Shown: piece after piece, positions 33,507 to 47,945 of the stretch
Numbering within the stretch: position 1 is the first letter of the stretch
How the letters are laid out: the number at the start of each line of letters is the position of its first letter
Source of the DNA: Golubevia sp. BC0850
Lineage: Eukaryota > Basidiomycota > Exobasidiomycetes > Golubeviales > Golubeviaceae
Reading direction: 5' to 3'
DNA length: 64,000 nt
Assembly: GCA_012976225.1 (NCBI GenBank)
Contig: JAAVVG010000020.1
Coordinates: forward strand, 372,001 to 436,000
The notes under the pieces: model-generated
Told to the model about the DNA's origin: nothing
What the model saw: only the letters and a program-made list of their open reading frames with translations
Databases searched by the model: none
Made by a program: the position numbers and the translations under genes

Positions 33507-36500
33507 TTAATTTCTGATGAAATTGTTAGGATGTCTTCTTCTGAGAGTTGCTGGATCCAATCCGAAGAGAGCAACTAGATCTTCGACTCTAGTTCTTCCA
33601 GCAGCGCTGGAGAGAAGAAAAGGGAAAGTGAGAGGAGGTAAGTAAACAATTCTGTCCTAACTCGTCCGCCAACGCTTGAAGTGTAAACACTCACTTAGTT
33701 TCACGTCTGATTCTTTCTTCTTCGATTGCTGCTCCTCTGTTACGAACTCCTCTGAAAGCTTCCATTACCAGGTTCTCCTTACTAGCCTGGATGTCGAGCA
33801 CTCTTTGTTCCACAGTGTTGGCAGCGATGATGTGGAAGACTTTGACATCTTTCTCTTGACCAATACGATGGCAACTAGAGAGGGACAAGGGATGTGCAGA
33901 AGAAAAAAGAAGGGTTAGAAAGGTTGTTTTGGGGAAAGAGGATGAGGAAAAGGGGGAGGTGTCGCTTTGGGAAACCTGAATCTTCGCCTACCTCCCACCC
34001 TCTCACCCGAGAACTTACCGATCAATAGCTTGATCTTCTAAAGCAGTGTTCCAGTGAGGGTCCATAAGGAAAACATTACTATAACGAGAATAGAGCATTT
34101 TAGGGGTCAGGAAAAGATCTGGGAAGGGAAGTGGGCGATGTGCATTCTCGCTGACCTCCCTCAAGTCCCATCATCGCCTTCATCTTCAACAACTCACCTT
34201 GCAGCAGTCAGGTTAAGTCCGACTGAACCGGACCCCATGGAGATCAACATGACACGAGGGATTTCGAGTCCAGCTCCATCGAGATCTCTCTGTAGGCGTT
34301 CCTTCTCAGCGCGCTTGTTTGCCTTTGGGATTGAAGCCGTCTTACGAGTGATAGTAGCTCCGGCTGGAGGATGGTGGAAACGGCCGGCTTGTTCTTCATT
34401 GCGAAGTTGATCGAGAAGACCGCCACCTCCAGTAGAAGTAGAGGCAGACGCAGACGTTTCAACGGCAGTGGCTCTAGGTTGAGCTGAGGGAAGAGGTCTC
34501 TTGAACGACTCTAGAACAGCATCACGACGAGGTTTGTTCATGCGGCCTAGGAATGAGTAGAGAAAGATGAAGAGGTGCCAATTCAGAGAAACGAAAAAAG
34601 GAACGCACTGAGAAATTCCAATCGCGGTCGAAACTGTCGCGAAATTTCGAGAGCACTCACCATCGAATCTACAGATGGGAATTCCTTCTTTTCTGAGACG
34701 AACAGCAAGCTTGTCGAGATAGGAAGTGTAAGAGCTGAACACCACTGTAGAAATGAAATAGGAGAGGAGAGAGGGAGTTCAGAGGTGGCTCTCTTAGACC
34801 ATTCTCCTTCTATTATAGTTCGACCCATCAGAACACTCACGAGACTTGCGCTGCGGATCCCCGTTGTGAATCGCTGCTAGAAGGTCAATGAGTTGAATTG
34901 CTTTAGCTGAACGGTCCTCAGGAGCCTGCTCAGGTTCTGAAGTAGCTTCACCTTCTCCTTTGACGACCTCGGCTGGAAGCTCAATCAAAGATCCAAGGGT
35001 GATGGCAAAACGGTCCATGGGACACTTGGGATTAGTCTTGATGACGTCTTCGATACAAGATTTGCAGAAGGCGTGCGAGCAGACTGAAAACAAGAATGTT
35101 CGAGAGAAGCGTTCAAGAGATGGAGAGAGAGGTCAGATTCGCAAGCTAGGTATTCGAGCAAGACGAAAAGAAAGAAGTCACACTCACTAGTGATACGAGG
35201 TTCCTTGTCGGCAAGAGCTTCGAAACAAACGCTGAGGAGGGAGAGGAGGTGGGAAAGATGGGAGATGTTAGCTAAGTCTCGAGAGCCCCTCCTCCCCCTC
35301 CCCCTCTTCCTTTCCGTCGTTCTCTACTCACGGACAGTCGTCTCCGGCATCAAGCATGGCGCGAAGCTTGTCTTCAAGAACTGAGATCTGCTCTGCTGTG
35401 AGCTTGCTTCCTGCATCATGAATTGGCTCCTCGAAGTTCCTGTGTTGAACGTCGTCGAGGAAGTTGGCTGGAAGGAGAGAGCGATCGTTGCAGATCTGAC
35501 GAAGACGCATCAAGAAGACCAGCATGATTCCTGCGTTACGATTGAGCTCTCCGTCTTCAGACCATCCCGTGACTCTAGTTCTGACAGCTCCTTCGACATC
35601 GTCGTAGAACTTGCGAGTCTCTGGATCCAATTCGATGGTGTGATGATACTTCTCGATTGGAGGTAAGTCGATGAGACGTCTTCCGTCTTCGGTAGTCATG
35701 TTCTTCGTTCTTCTCAGAACGGTAGTAGAGACCACGTTCTTCAGTAGTAAGAAGGCACGATTCTTCTTCTTCTTGATGGGAAGCTCGATGAGCTTGTTCC
35801 AGAGCTTCGAGTCTTCGAAAGGCGCCATTCCAAGGAAGTGACAGAGAGAACCGAGGTCTCTGGAGTTGAGAGGGGATGAGAGGAGAAGATAGCGGATCGT
35901 CAGCCATTGATATTCTGAGTGCGAGGAGAGTCGAGACGAGATCTGACTCCGTCTCGACTTTCACTCCATCTACATTTTACCACAATCTCCCAAATCAGCA
36001 TCGAGCTACTAACGCGGTTTTGTTCACGATTGGCGTACCAGTGCAACACCAACGACGCTCGGCCTGGATGTCGGCAGCAGCTCTGAAGACGACGGTCTTG
36101 TGGTTCCTGTTGATGATGAGACAGAGAAAGTAGAGGAAAGATGGAGGAAGGGATGAAGAAGGGAAGAGGGAAGCAAGTTCAGTCTTGGGAGACGAGCTCG
36201 ATGAGAATCGACGTTTAGATCCAACTCTGTTGAGCCAGCTTCGTCCTCACCTGATGATGTGTGCCTTTCGATAGAGAAAATCGAGTAGAGGGAAACAATA
36301 AGGAGAGATGAGAGAACGGGAATGAGGAAGAAGGAGAAAAAGAAAGTCAGAGCCGATGACAGAGAGTGTCGTTCTACATCAATCACATCGAGCCAGCTGC
36401 GTACTCACCTCATCTAAGATGACTCTACGCCACTTGGTAGTGAAGAGACCACTCTCCCTCATCTCTTCTTCTTTCCTCTTGTTCCTCTTCGCTCTCGGTC

Positions 36501-39500
36501 CAGCTTCTTCGTCCGTAGAAAGATCGTCTTCGACCTCACTGAGGGTCTCCTCTTTCTTCTTTCCCTTTGCCTTTCCTTTGCCTTTGCCTTTCTTGTTTTT
36601 GTTCGATATGGTATCTGCGATATTTCGCTGATGAAGTTGATTCGCGAGCGAGATAGCGTTGAGAGCCGCTTGTTTGGCAGCCTGGTGTTCCTCGAGAGCT
36701 CCTGTACTGCTAGCACCAAGTAACGACTCCTCAGCAGCTTCGAGCTCTTCCTCCAACTCGTACATAGCGTCAGTGTGACGGAGCTCTTCGGTCTTGAGAG
36801 CATTCTTGGCGGTAGTGAACTTATGCTCGGACTTGATCTGATCGTAGGTAGTGAGAACGAACTTGAACTTGGTGAGATCTGAATGGCGAAGCTTGGCTAC
36901 GGATTTCCCATAGTAGACCACGTAGTTGACCAGAAGACTGTCGCAGTGTTCGGTGATCTGGTTTTCCCAATTTTGAAGTACCGAGAGAGGGCAGACGATC
37001 AAGTTCGAGTCGGACCACTCGTCTACCTCCTCGTCCTCGTCCATATCTTCATCTTCCTCTTCCTCTTCGACTTCGACCTTCTTCTTCTTCTGAGCAGGCT
37101 TCTTGATCGAAGACTTTCCTTTGACCTTTGGCTTGACGTCTTGCTCTTCCTCCTCTTCTTCAACCTGTCTAGCTTTTCCCTTTCCTTTCCCCTTGAGTTG
37201 AGGTTTGACGTCTTCCTCTTCATCGGTATCAACTCTCTTAGCTTTGGAATTGGCGTTACTTCCAATCGTGGGCTTGATATCCTCTTCGAAATCAGAATAG
37301 AATTGCAAAGAGATGGACTTCTTCGTTGACTTCTTGCTGTTGGAGATGTCAGGTTTGGCGTCTTCGTCAGATCCTCCGTCCATGTCCACAGAAGCTGTCT
37401 TCTTCTTCTTCTGGTTGATCTTGGGTTTGACGTCTGCTTCGTCTTCAGTCTGGGAATCTTCGTCGAGGCCTGGAGGTGGAGGAGTGGGAAGGATTAGACC
37501 GCGCTTTTTGATATTTGATCCGTTGGTGCTCGAAGGAGTCGAAGCGAGAGCAGCTTTTTTCAAGTCTTGAGAGGCAGGCTTGACATCTCCAGCAGTAACT
37601 TCGGAGTCGAGAGCAGCAGATGAAGAAGAAGAAGCTTTGGCTTTGGAAGGCTTCGCTTTGGCTTTGCCTTTACCTTGATCCTTGGCTGCTTCGATTTCAT
37701 TCTTCTTATCTTCTTCCGCTTTCTTCTTGTCTTCAGCTCTCTGCTTGTCCTCAGCCTTGACGTCCAGAGCTCTGGAGTCAGAAAGAGCCAGAGCGATGAC
37801 TGGAAAGTAGGGGGAAGCAGGAAGAGGTCAGCAGTTGAAGCAGGAGAAGGGAAAGGGGCAGCTAGCTACTAGACCGCCTAGACGGTGGACTTACCGGTTA
37901 GCGTCTTACCCAATCCCATCGCATCGGCCAAAATTCCTCCTTTCATGAGCACAGGAGCATGACGACTTTTTAAGAGGAAGCCATCGTGTTGGCTTGAGGC
38001 GATGTTTCTCCAGAAGATCCCTCCTCCTTTCTTGTTCTTGGCGTGCCAGAGGCAGTTCTGCTTCTCGCCGACCATGGGAGTTGGACGATGTTCGGCTCTT
38101 TGCATCCAAGCCACTCCTTGTGATTGATGAGAGCGAAGATCGGCGGTGACTCCATGTTCGAGCCAATTATTTGGATTTGGATGGAGCGGAAGTTCAGCGA
38201 GCTCCACTGCCCCCTCCTCCCCATAAAGAGAAGTTAGAGCGTCTTCTCCACGAACGTTTCCAGCCTGCATCTGGTTGAGAATGCCAACAAGCTCATCGAT
38301 GACTCCAGCTGCTGGAGCAGCTCCAGCACCTGGATCTGGACCTTCGTCCTCCTCTTGAAGGTCGTCGTCTGGATCGTGACGATGAAGATGAAGCGCAGCT
38401 GCAGCTCTGGCGTTCATCAGGTCTAGGTCTAGTTGAACGCCAGCTGGACGTGCGTTCAGCATTGGATCCATCCAGGCGTTCTCTCGGCCTCCAGCGGGAT
38501 CGGCTTGAGCGTTGGCTTGACCTTGAGGTTGAAGTTGAAGTGCAGGAGCTTGTGCTGCGGCGTTTCTGGCGAAACTTGCAGCTAAGACAGAAGCTTTGAT
38601 GTTAGCTCCGACACCGTTCGAGAGTGCGAAGAAGTAGGCCAATGGATCTTTGAGAGATTCGTAGTCGGTTGCGCGACATTTGATATCCATGACTGTGGAG
38701 CCAAGGAAAGGAGATAAATAAGCACGATGAAGAGAGAGAGAGAGAGAGAGAGTGTGTGTGTGTCAGTATTTTGCTTCCGTTAGCAAAGTCTCCAATGAAG
38801 GGAGCGAGCGACATTTGATTCAGATGGTACTCACCAACGTCGACTCCTCTGTAGGTCGTTGTAGACGTGACTCCCGCTTTTGCGTAAGCTTCTAGTTGAA
38901 TCTTCTGTTGATCTAGCAAAGGAGCTAGCTTCGCAGCAGCTTCTCTTGGAATGGTACCGCAGGTCTCAGGTCTCACTCCAGAGGTAGTCACGTTGATAGT
39001 TGATCCGTAGTAAGGAGCAGAGTTACGTTGAATATTCAGTGGAGATCCAGCAGGAACGATGACTCCGGCATGCTGGGCGCTTGATAGATCTGAGGAGGGA
39101 AGGGAGAGTCAAAATGAGGACGTGGCTTGGAAATCGACAATATGCCGCAGCTTTCCAACTTGAGACTCACAACAATGATACGTGACCAAAGTAACGTTGT
39201 AGTCCTGAGCTGGAACAGGTGCAGCAGCGACAGCAGGAGCTGTAGAGGCTGGAGCGACTTGAGAAGCAGCTGGCTCTGGTTTGACTCTGGCTCTTTCACG
39301 AGCAACAGCAGCTGCTCTGACAGCTGGAGCTCCTTCTGCGACTTCTTTGGCATTTGGTTGATTTGCAGTGAGTTCGCTGAAACCAGACCAAGAAACGGTA
39401 GTGAAACGTAGAGGTGCTTCCAAAGCTGGCTTGTCAGCTCCTAAGATATCCATGACAAGCTTCGGCTTTCCACTTCCTCCAGCGCATCTGTCCATCATGT

Positions 39501-40788
39501 ATCCTTCCAAGACGATCTTTCCGGCATCCATCAGAGGAGCGAACTTGCGCGCTTCATCTCTTCCTAAGTGACCTAGCTTCTGGCCTCTAGCTCTGACTTC
39601 GATTGCATTAGCATCGTGAGGATTGGAGAATTGACGAGTGAAAGTTATAGCTTCTCCAGCATCGGCAGAACCTTCAGGATAGAAGGAGGTACCGACGACG
39701 ACTGAAGAGAGGCGGAACGAGAAAGGAGAGCAGGTGGCGGTGAGTGGCGTCAGTGAAGATTCTTCCAACCGCTTTCAATTCTTTCCATTTAAGGCATCGA
39801 GTGATTTCTTAAACAGCCTGGAAATACGCGGGCTCCAGCTCTTGAGCCGAGTGAGTTCAAGGTGGTTGAAGTTGGGTGGAATTCAAAGCGTCTGCTGCGC
39901 CACCCAACCCACCCTATGAGACTGGCTCGCAAGACCTTCTACGACCCGGTACATGCTTTCTTTAAACCATACCACGTTCTCTCTCATCGAGTTGAATTGA
40001 TTCTCGCGCGCTGTGTTTCGAGAAGCGGGTGGCGTCTGAGGTCTACCTTCCTCACAGATGAGACTTCCCATCTCACTCCCCTCCCACACCCTCACTCCCG
40101 ATTGAACTGCGAAATGTATACTGTAGCGTATATCTATTTACCCACAGGTCTTGAAAGTGGAAAGTCTGCCGAATCCAGCAGTGTTGACTTGAGGTTGAAG
40201 AGCTTGAGCCATATTAGCTGAGGAAGAGCTGGCAGCAGCGTTAATTGGTGAAGGTTGTCTGAGTCCTCTTGTTTGACTACCTGAACTGTTGAGTCTACTG
40301 GAAGAAGATGAACCGGGTCTAGAGAGAGCTGGCTTTGATTTGATATTGGTATTGGAGGATGAGGGAGATGAGGAAGGATTGAGGTCGAGGTTGTTTCTCT
40401 GATTGAGAGGAGTTGGCTTTGATCTAATCGAGTAAATGTCTAAAGAGAGATCAGGTTCACTTTCACTGTCACTCAGAACCCAAGGCTCGTCCTGGTAAGA
40501 GAGAGAATGGGGGAGGTGGTTGAGGAGGGTCGGAGAGAAGTAGATGAGACGGAAAGAAATGAGGTGTTGGGGAGGTGCGAGAAAGTTGTTTAAGAAGTTT
40601 TTCTTTTATGGTTTTCAATGTAGGCCTGTTGAAACTCGAGAAATCCTATTGATTCACGGTGATTCCCAATCTTGCACAGACCTTCCTTTCCTCCTCCCTC
40701 CTCCTCTTCTCTCTCTTTCTCCTTTCTTTATCTCTCAACTCACCCTTGACGCTCCAGCAGAAGTGCTGGTCCGTTTGCCCTTGGCCAT
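33507..40788 (-). CDS. RAD5: Rad5/HLTF-like SNF2 helicase with HIRAN and RING domains
   Basis: Sixteen minus-strand exons: 40788-40744, 40491-40146, 39701-39171, 39089-38835, 38692-37895, 37799-36409, 36264-36251, 36106-36014, 35859-35332, 35231-35188, 35083-34841, 34744-34661, 34546-34198, 34078-34019, 33874-33695, 33606-33507; 1686 residues. A HIRAN domain begins near residue 131 (VVGTSFYPEG, FSNPHDANAIEVR, LGHLGRDEARKFAP), followed by a second HIRAN-like segment. SNF2 motifs are GLGKT (about 650), LIVCPLSVLQNW (about 925), DEAH (about 1122) and CCTGTPIVN. A RING finger (CPVCFEAL, CSHAFCKSC, CPMD) sits inside the helicase at about 1335. Motif VI is split over exons 14-15 (CHRIGQEKD). Rad5 remodels stalled forks and polyubiquitinates PCNA in DNA damage tolerance. 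A roughly 260-residue charged insert lies between motifs I and Ia. Confidence 0.93.
38730..38762. repeat. GA/GT microsatellite in helicase intron 4
   Basis: About 11 GA units run directly into about 6 GT units inside the 142-nt fourth intron of the Rad5-like gene. It should be length-polymorphic. Confidence 0.9.
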
Positions 40789-41140
40789 CTAAATCGCGTT
40801 CTGATTTGATGGAGTTTGACCTTTTTTTTGCTTGAATCGATGATGGGGTTAAAAGAATCGAAGATTCACGTCCACTTGCGAGTTGCGTCGCATCTATAAA
40901 ATCACGTTGCCAAAAGCAAACAGTGAACAACAGATGGGTCAAAGAAGGTTCCAGAGGCTAGATAAGCTCAAGAGTGATCTGACTCCAATCTTCACTAGCA
41001 AAGAAAGACGTGCAATTCGTGTAGATGAGAGAAACAAAGAGGAGAGGCGACAGGGAACCCTCGGACCAGACGAGGACGAGGGCGAAGACAACCAATCAAT
41101 TTGAACCTTCACTGGAGGGAAAAAAACATGAAAACTAGAT
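40789..41140. other. Promoter side of the Rad5-like gene
   Basis: 352 bp between the helicase start and the stop of nitronate monooxygenase, both on the minus strand. No element is clearly recognised. Confidence 0.45.
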
Positions 41141-43181
<2,041 letters not shown>

Positions 43182-43920
43182 GTTTGATAAGCTAGATTTT
43201 TGTGAGAGAGTGTGGTTGTAGGAAGAATGAGGTTGCTTCAAAAGTTGAGAGAATCGCTTCCGGCTATTTCTTCTGGCGATGTCCCTTGTACAGTCCGTCC
43301 TAAAACCCGGCTCGATTAAGCTCTGCCTGTGTATAGTATGTCTCCTTACACTAATCCCACATTAGATAATATTTTTGGATTGAACCGGTTGGGAGGTCTC
43401 AATCATTCCGAAAGGAGAGAGACGAATCAGAGCAGGTGCCCAATTGATAGAAGTTGCATCTCAATTCTCAAAAATAACCCAACTTCGATAAATATCTAAA
43501 TACAAAAGGTCGGAGGGTAAAAACCGAATAGAAAGAAGAGATTCGAAGATTACATAGATAGCAGAAGAGCTATGATATATAGAAAAGGGAAGATGGATGG
43601 AGAAGTGGGTCTGTTTTTGGAAGAGATGAGGTTGCACTGAACTCTGGAGAATCAAGGGAGAAAGAGAATTGTCCCCGGGAGAAGATGTGGAGGGTATATT
43701 TACTTGTAGCTTTGATACTGAAGACTGAAAAGAGCAAGGGCGTATCGAAAGAGAGAGTGCTTGTCGAAGTGACTTGTAGAGGAGAAGAAAGAAGGTGACT
43801 CGGGTTCTAGATAGGCGACGAAAGCTTGGAGATTTTTTGGAATCGATTGAAAGTGCAGCCGTTTGAAGGACTGAAGTGTGAACTCAAACGTTGGATCGTT
43901 TGAAGGATTGGAGTTTGATC
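43182..43920. other. Intergenic, nitronate monooxygenase promoter side
   Basis: 0.74 kb upstream of the minus-strand monooxygenase start and downstream of the GMC oxidoreductase. No gene is supported and no clear regulatory motif was recognised. Confidence 0.45.
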
Positions 43921-46740
43921 TTAAGCGTTGAAGTCGAACTTTCCGTGGATGATATCAGCGAGAGCTTCTGCGATACCATAGACGGTAGCTTGAATGTGGG
44001 CACTAATGTGCAGCCTGGAAGAGCGAAGGGAAATATGTAAGGAGTGTTGGTCAGTCACAAGGTTTGTTAGAGATGGCTTCTTGATCAATCTCTTTTGCTA
44101 GAGCACTCACGGCATGATGCTGGCATCGCAAACTCTAACGTTTGAGGTTCCATAGACAACCAGCTTGTTGTCGACGACTCCTCCTTCCTTACGAGGAAGC
44201 ATGGAAGCAGACCCGAGGTGATGGTACTCAGTTGTGAATCCAATGGTGGTGGTGTACTCGGTAAGATCAGTGATGGCAGCACCTGGAACGATCTCCTTCT
44301 CGATGTAGGCAGAGTATTCTGGAGATCCAGCGATCTTACGAAGGTAATCAGTACCTGCGGTGGCGACAGAGACGTCGTAAGGAACTGAGTAGTAGCCGGC
44401 ATCGATGATAGGGTAGGCTAATGGATCGGAAGAGTTGATGTGGATCGAACCCTATCAAGAAGAAAGGAGAGAAAGGAGGGTCAGTTAAAGAAACAAAGAT
44501 AGGGGGAATGAATGTCACGTCTCCGTTCGTTTCTAGACTCACTCTGGAGGCCAGATGCTGTTGAGCAGCGAGGAAAGTAACGTAGTTCTTTCCAGCTTCA
44601 GGAGCTCCGTTAGTCGCAAAAAATCCATCAATTCCAATTAACTCCATGCTCGATATAGTCTCTGGGTTCTTGCTCAAGAACTCGGCTTGCTTGGTGAGAG
44701 TTTTCTTGTAAGGAGCTTTGGAAGATTGAGCGTAAGCTGTTAGATCCGAAGAAAGTTTGGCAGCGGTCTCGTTTCCAACCAAAGTAGAGAGAGAGATGTA
44801 GGCGATTGAAGGGACGGTCTCTGAAAGAATAGAAGTCTGGTTGGCAGCGTAGAGAGCACCTTGTTCTTGAGCAAAGGTAGCGTTGTTTCTTAGAGAATCT
44901 AGAGTGATGTGACCATCTTTGAGTTCGTAAGCAGCAGAAGAATAGGTGTGGTCCTGTACATTCTCTCCGACGTTGGAGTCTGAGAAACGGGAGTGGAAAG
45001 TGAGTGTACTTAGTATGGCGTCGAGGGGGATGGGAAGAGGGTTCGGCTCCAAACCATGGTTCATCTGTAACTACGAAAGACTTGAATTACTCACTGTTTA
45101 CGATGGTCTTGATTCCTTGCTTCTTCAAGATATCAGGGTTACCAATTCCAGAAAGTTCCAAGATTTGAGGAGTGTTGACAGTTCCACCAGAGACGATGAC
45201 TTCTCCCTTGGACTTGAGAGTAGCTTGATAAGTCTTTCCTTTAGAAACGAAAGAGACTGACTTGGCGGTACGATCTCCACTGCTGAAGAGTGGGGAAGGA
45301 GAGAAGTTGATCTTGGTAGCTTGAGCGTTGGTAATGACCTTGAGGTTCTTGCGATTGCTGTTCTTGAAGTAGTAGGCTGGAGCACTGTAAGATCTAGTTT
45401 GGTTGACTTGGTTGATGTTTGAAGGTTGTAGAGAAGCTCCAATGTTCTCTCCGGCTAGAGGCTGTTGGTTTCCTGGAATTCCGAGAGACTTGAGGGCAGG
45501 GATCCAGTTTGAAACCTGCTCCGACACGTATCTTGGGAAGGAGATTTGAATCGGACCTGATTGACCGTAATCACTTTCGACTGGTTGAATGTTCAGTCCT
45601 TCGAGGGTCTCTTGAGAGGGAGCAGTGAAGTCTTCGGATCTCTTCATGTACTTGTAGAGATTCTTCCAGTTCCATCCCTTTGATCCTAATTCTTCCCAAG
45701 CGTCGTATTCGGCTTTGGATGCTCTGTCCCATACAAGGAAGTTCAAGGCTGAGGATCTATTTTCAGAGCGAGAAAGGGTAGAGAGGAGGGAAAAGAAGTC
45801 AGAGATCGGCTTGAGATGTTAGGACGAACAGAGCACGTGCTGACTCACCCTCCCTATCAACATCAAGAAACAATGGTTAGAAAACGAAATCAAGTTGGGA
45901 TACAGTGGAAGACATTGCGGTTAGAGAAAATCACAAGACCGACATGACCGAAGAAGCTCGAAGCCTCCTGTCAGAGAGATGTGTACTCACCAAAACTTTT
46001 CCTCTTGGCCAATGAACTACTGGAGCGTTGTCTGTAGCGATGGTAGTGTAGTTCCAGTCGTAGACCTAGAAACACGGGGATTCGAAAAGGGAGGAGCGTG
46101 AGATTCAGTCTGGCCGTTTGGGTGGGTAAAAAACGAGTCTAGACACGATCACTAGTCCTCGCTTGGGCCATCTTCCTTTGAGTCGAGTTGACCTTGCTTC
46201 TTCCTTCCCACCTCACTTCCTCATCCTTCCTTCCCGTCTTTTGGTGAACAAACTGATCAAACGCTCACAGTGTTTAGATCAGCGCCGAATTGACCTGGGA
46301 TATCAATGATAGAAACGTTGAAACCACTTCCACCAGCTTCCAAAACTCCAACCTTCTTGCTTGGATCTTCTGAGAGTCTTGCAGCGATAGCAAGACCAGC
46401 GGTACTAAAGGAATGAGGAGGAAACATAATAAGAAAGTAAGATTACCAAATCAAACTTCCTGAGGACACACCTCTTGTCCTAACCTTGCCAGTCATCCTC
46501 AATCCCTTTCCAACATGCTCACTCTCGATCTGCAACTCACCCAGCTCCAATGACAATGTAATCGTATTCACCCTGACAGAAAGCGTCTGCACTCAAGAGG
46601 GTAGACCTGGCCGCTAGTTCAGCATCTTCACTCATTCTTGCTGCTAATCCTGATCTTGGACTGACTGGACTCCATGGAGCTGGAGAGGCAAGAACTGCTG
46701 GTAAAAGTGCGCTGAGAGTCAAGAGGGATGATGAACGCAT
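43921..46740 (-). CDS. Secreted GMC oxidoreductase (aryl-alcohol/glucose oxidase type)
   Basis: Eight minus-strand exons: 46740-46541, 46404-46269, 46065-45991, 45853-45849, 45756-45095, 44979-44543, 44451-44111, 44014-43921; 649 residues. A signal peptide (MRSSSLLTLSALLPAVLASP) precedes a short pro-region. The FAD Rossmann motif is DYIVIGAGTAGLAIAARLSE, ending VGVLEAGG. The GMC motif HWPRGKVLGGSSALNFLVW is assembled from three exons, the middle one being 5 nt (GGAGG). GEVIVSGGTVNTPQILELSG is the second signature. The catalytic pair is the His of EYHHLGSASM and of PLHISAHIQATVYG near the end. The family oxidises alcohols or sugars, often making H2O2 for lignocellulose attack; the substrate cannot be read from sequence. 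Confidence 0.93.
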
Positions 46741-46840
46741 CTTGAGGAATAGGAAAAGAAGATGGAAAGGGGGAGAGGACGACTTTGAGGATAGGGGGGA
46801 TAGAAGGGAAAGAGTTTGGGTTTGTAGAAAAGAAGACCTT

Positions 46841-46850
46841 CCCTTTTATA
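46841..46850 (-). promoter_or_regulatory. TATA box of the GMC oxidoreductase gene
   Basis: TATAAAAGGG on the minus strand, about 101-110 bp upstream of the start codon at 46740. A clean match in a position typical for inducible fungal genes, which fits a secreted oxidase. Confidence 0.65.
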
Positions 46851-47945
46851 CTGTGTCCCCTCGCTCGGCCCTTCAAAAAGCTTACATAGGCTCGTTCTTC
46901 CGCTCAATTTGATTTGGGAAACTTGTCAATTTCCGCTAAAGATCCCAAGCAAGGTCGAAGAGGGAAGGAAGGCTTACTCTGCTGCAAGTGTTGGGAAACA
47001 GGTCGATAGAGAGGTACAGGCGAAACCTTAATCTCCCAACGAGTCGAGCTCTCCGCTTTGGCCTCTCTCGACGCGGAAACGCCTTCGACTGGGTTTGTTT
47101 TCTTCATTTCCTTTCCTATCCCTCTCGTTTTGACTTCAGCAACCCAGAAATTCGAGATCTCCGACCAGCCGACCAGCTGCAGGGAAACTGGGAAAACTGT
47201 GAATACTTGGGCTAGCTCTACCTCAGCCCCGCTCAAAATGAAGCGCCCATCCCATTCCAGAGTTGACACAAACGCTCGACGCTCTTCTGAATAGATCTAT
47301 CTGAATTTCCAAGTGACTGAGCGCATTTCAATACTTGGAATTGACAATCTCACCTCCTTGCACCTTGAAAAGATATGACTTACTGACTTCCGAGGGACAT
47401 CCGGGAGATCTCTTGCGCTGTGGCAAAACCAACCGTTGCCACTTGCAGAATCCAGTTTGGACTTCGTTGGCCACTCTCTGCACTTGGATTGCACTTTGCA
47501 GTCGTTGAAAGTCTTGTACATCCTCTCTTCCAAGATCTAGACCAGATCTAGGAACCAGGGTTTGATTTGCCGTTTGTTTGTTGGGTCGAGATTCAAGGTC
47601 CTGTCGTAAGTCAACTCGTAACCCCCCCCCCCTTTCGGATCTGACGGTACCTCGAAATTCTGTCAACAACCACAGTCCCGAGATGAAAACAAATCGTTCT
47701 GTATTCTCACTGAGGCAAGAAAAGCCAAGAGACTGTCGACAACAGCTCAGCAATTGAGTGACATTGAAATGCTCCCTCTTACAAAAATAAAAACAAAAAC
47801 AAACTTGAATGTAAGGTTCTCTTTAGTGCGGGGGAGGTCGTTCTCAAAACAAAGAACTTGTACTCGTACAATAAAATAACTGCCAAGATGAATCCTGAAG
47901 GATGAGACGAAAGCTGTTGAAGACGGGACTTGAGGTTCAAAAATC
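46851..47945. other. Intergenic upstream of the GMC gene
   Basis: About 1.1 kb between the GMC promoter and the eIF2A stop, both minus strand. A C-run lies near 47622-47632. Open frames on either strand have no recognisable domain. Confidence 0.5.

Noticed and set aside
36356-37570. Plus-strand hydrophobic and Phe/Leu-rich frames under the helicase
   Set aside because: Complement of the Lys/Glu-rich insert, which always reads Phe/Leu-rich on the other strand.
47622-47632. C-run as a regulatory or structural element
   Set aside because: Short homopolymer; similar runs occur at 29601 and 55340 without a shared context.
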